Of a DNA stretch of 55,219 nt, positions 53,956 to 55,219 are shown in pieces. Both the position numbers and the translations under genes were made by a program. Below the pieces are notes generated by a model. It was not told the DNA's origin. It saw only the letters and a list, made by a program, of their open reading frames with translations, and did no database searches. Source of the stretch: Zygnema cylindricum (lineage: Eukaryota > Streptophyta > Zygnematophyceae > Zygnematales > Zygnemataceae); NCBI GenBank assembly GCA_037447655.1, contig JBBHKE010001031.1, forward strand, positions 1 to 55,219. Direction: 5' to 3'. Position 1 is the stretch's first letter, and every line of letters starts with the position of its first letter.

Positions 53956-55219
53956 TAGCTTAATTCAAAGTTTAATTAGCATTTTATTGCATGTGCGTTA
54001 GTTCAATTCACTGTGCCGTTGTCAGAGTACAATCGACGAGTTAAAAAAATACATGTTTTGAACTGGGTGGCCACAGTACTGCAAACCCTAAAAACACTCA
54101 AACCTCATACAAGGTGTCCACGCGTTTTTGCACTTCAAAAGCTATAAGTGGAATGCTGGAACTTTAAGGGAGAAATGGAAAAAAGCTCATTTTTCTTTCA
54201 GGGGAACTCAAGACGTTGAAAGAAATGAAGATGATTAAAAAAACTAACTCAAAAGGAGGTAGAGATGGCTTGGTGAGGAAAAACATTTTGGCCCTAAAGG
54301 AGGTATAAAAGCTAGGTAAAAAAAACTCAAAGAAAGTAAAAAAAATAGGAGTTAAACTTAAGAAGGTAAAAAAACCTAAAGGAGGTAAAAGGCTTGGAAG
54401 GTGGGGAGAGACCTTGTGGCCTTACATTAAATATGAAGATCTAAGGATTAAAGGGATAAAAGAAGCTTGGTGGATTCAGAGTGCTTGACCAAGAGAGATG
54501 CTAAAAGATGTTCACTGTTTATCACTATTAGAGTAGTGGCACACATCCTTCCCTTTTCTGACTCCAATACACAAAATAGTTTTTAATACAAAATAGTTGG
54601 AAAATGCTTTTTACACAAGTGGACAGCATTTGGTGATTGCACCCAACTTTAAATTCATACCAAATGGTTTTCATTTTCCACTTTTTCTTTCCCCCTCTCC
54701 TCTTTCCTCTCTCCTCTCTCCACTCTCTCCCTCTCTCCTCCTCCACTCTCCACTCCACTTTCTCCCTCTCTCCTCTCTCCCTCTCTTCCTCTCTTTTCTC
54801 CTCTCACTCTCCTCTCTCCTCTATCCTCTTTCCCCTCTCCGCTCTCCCCTCTCCCCGCTCTCCTCTCTCCCCTCTCTTCCCCTCTCTTCTCTCCTTTTTC
54901 TCCCTAACTTCCTCTCCTTTCATCCCTCTCTCCCCTCTCACCTCTCTAAAATTGACCTTCTGTATTGGGTCATATTTAAAAGCTTTTTTTGAATGTATTC
55001 GTCATTCTGGGTTTATTTTTTTTAGCATTTTAGAACTGAAATAACTCACATCAGACCTTTTAGGGGGAGAAGAAGAGGGAAGGAGGAGGCAGCAGAGGAG
55101 AGGGGAGGTATTGATAATAGTTTCGCATATACAGTAAAAAATATTTCATTACTAGCTTTTAGCAGTGTATTTTGCGTGAACCTGGGAGTATTTTTTTCGA
55201 AATCTGTTAAGTACTGATT
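53956..55219. other. Presumed intron of the right-hand gene
   Basis: No exon recognised. Contains repeated AAAGGAGGTA/AAAAAACT words at 54230-54400 and a CTCTCC tract at 54690-54955. Confidence 0.4.
54690..54955. repeat. CTCTCC low-complexity tract
   Basis: Pyrimidine-rich on the + strand, CCTCTCTCC/CCACTCTC variants. Frames here are Ser/Leu/Pro strings only. Confidence 0.85.

Noticed and set aside
17417-55219. tRNA and rRNA genes
   Set aside because: I looked for clover-leaf and rRNA-like conserved words by eye on both strands and saw none; a scan with a dedicated program would be needed to exclude tRNAs.

Overview
The window looks like nuclear DNA of a streptophyte (green plant lineage: land plant or charophyte alga; I cannot place it more closely). 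The grounds are spliced genes with GT-AG introns, a plastid-lumen cyclophilin of the CYP38/TLP40 type, a plant-type TOM6, and two plant-style proteins with two UBA domains and with FFNALRKK / LTEEEISSFY motifs. Introns and spacers are AT-rich and full of GA/CT tracts, degenerate minisatellites and small inverted-repeat transposons.

Layout: (1) 1-4128, + strand: 3' part of a serine-rich plant protein of unknown function. (2) 6806-17416, - strand: complete 12-exon ABCE1/RLI ribosome-recycling ATPase, 601 codons, every junction resolved and in phase. (3) 19347-19502, + strand: 51-residue TOM6, divergent from ABCE1. (4) 22975-29799, - strand: complete 7-exon CYP38-like cyclophilin, 454 codons. 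(5) About 29150-35209: CYP38 exon 1, spacer, and the 3' end of a UBA-domain gene, ending at a 10-N gap. (6) 35220-38580: 3' part of a tyrosinase-like gene (- strand) with a decayed tandem copy of its last exon. (7) About 38650-45301: a second copy of block 5, running into the complete intronless UBA-domain coding region (45094-47697, - strand). (8) 50629-52596: four TA-flanked inverted-repeat elements in a row, one carrying a hAT-like element with a perfect 8-bp target duplication. (9) 52888-53223, + strand: first exon of a probable plastid-targeted protein that leaves the window.

The genes are ordinary housekeeping genes (translation recycling, mitochondrial import, photosystem II assembly, ubiquitin binding) with no operon-like link. 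The unusual content is structural. First, exon edges have repeatedly been duplicated into neighbouring introns or leaders, and several minisatellites appear to start from them. Second, a transposon family with TACACCG ends is visible in many states, including one insertion whose empty site is preserved in the second copy of the duplicated block. Third, the 6-kb duplication sits against an assembly gap and a GA tract, so either an unmerged haplotype or a true duplication is possible.
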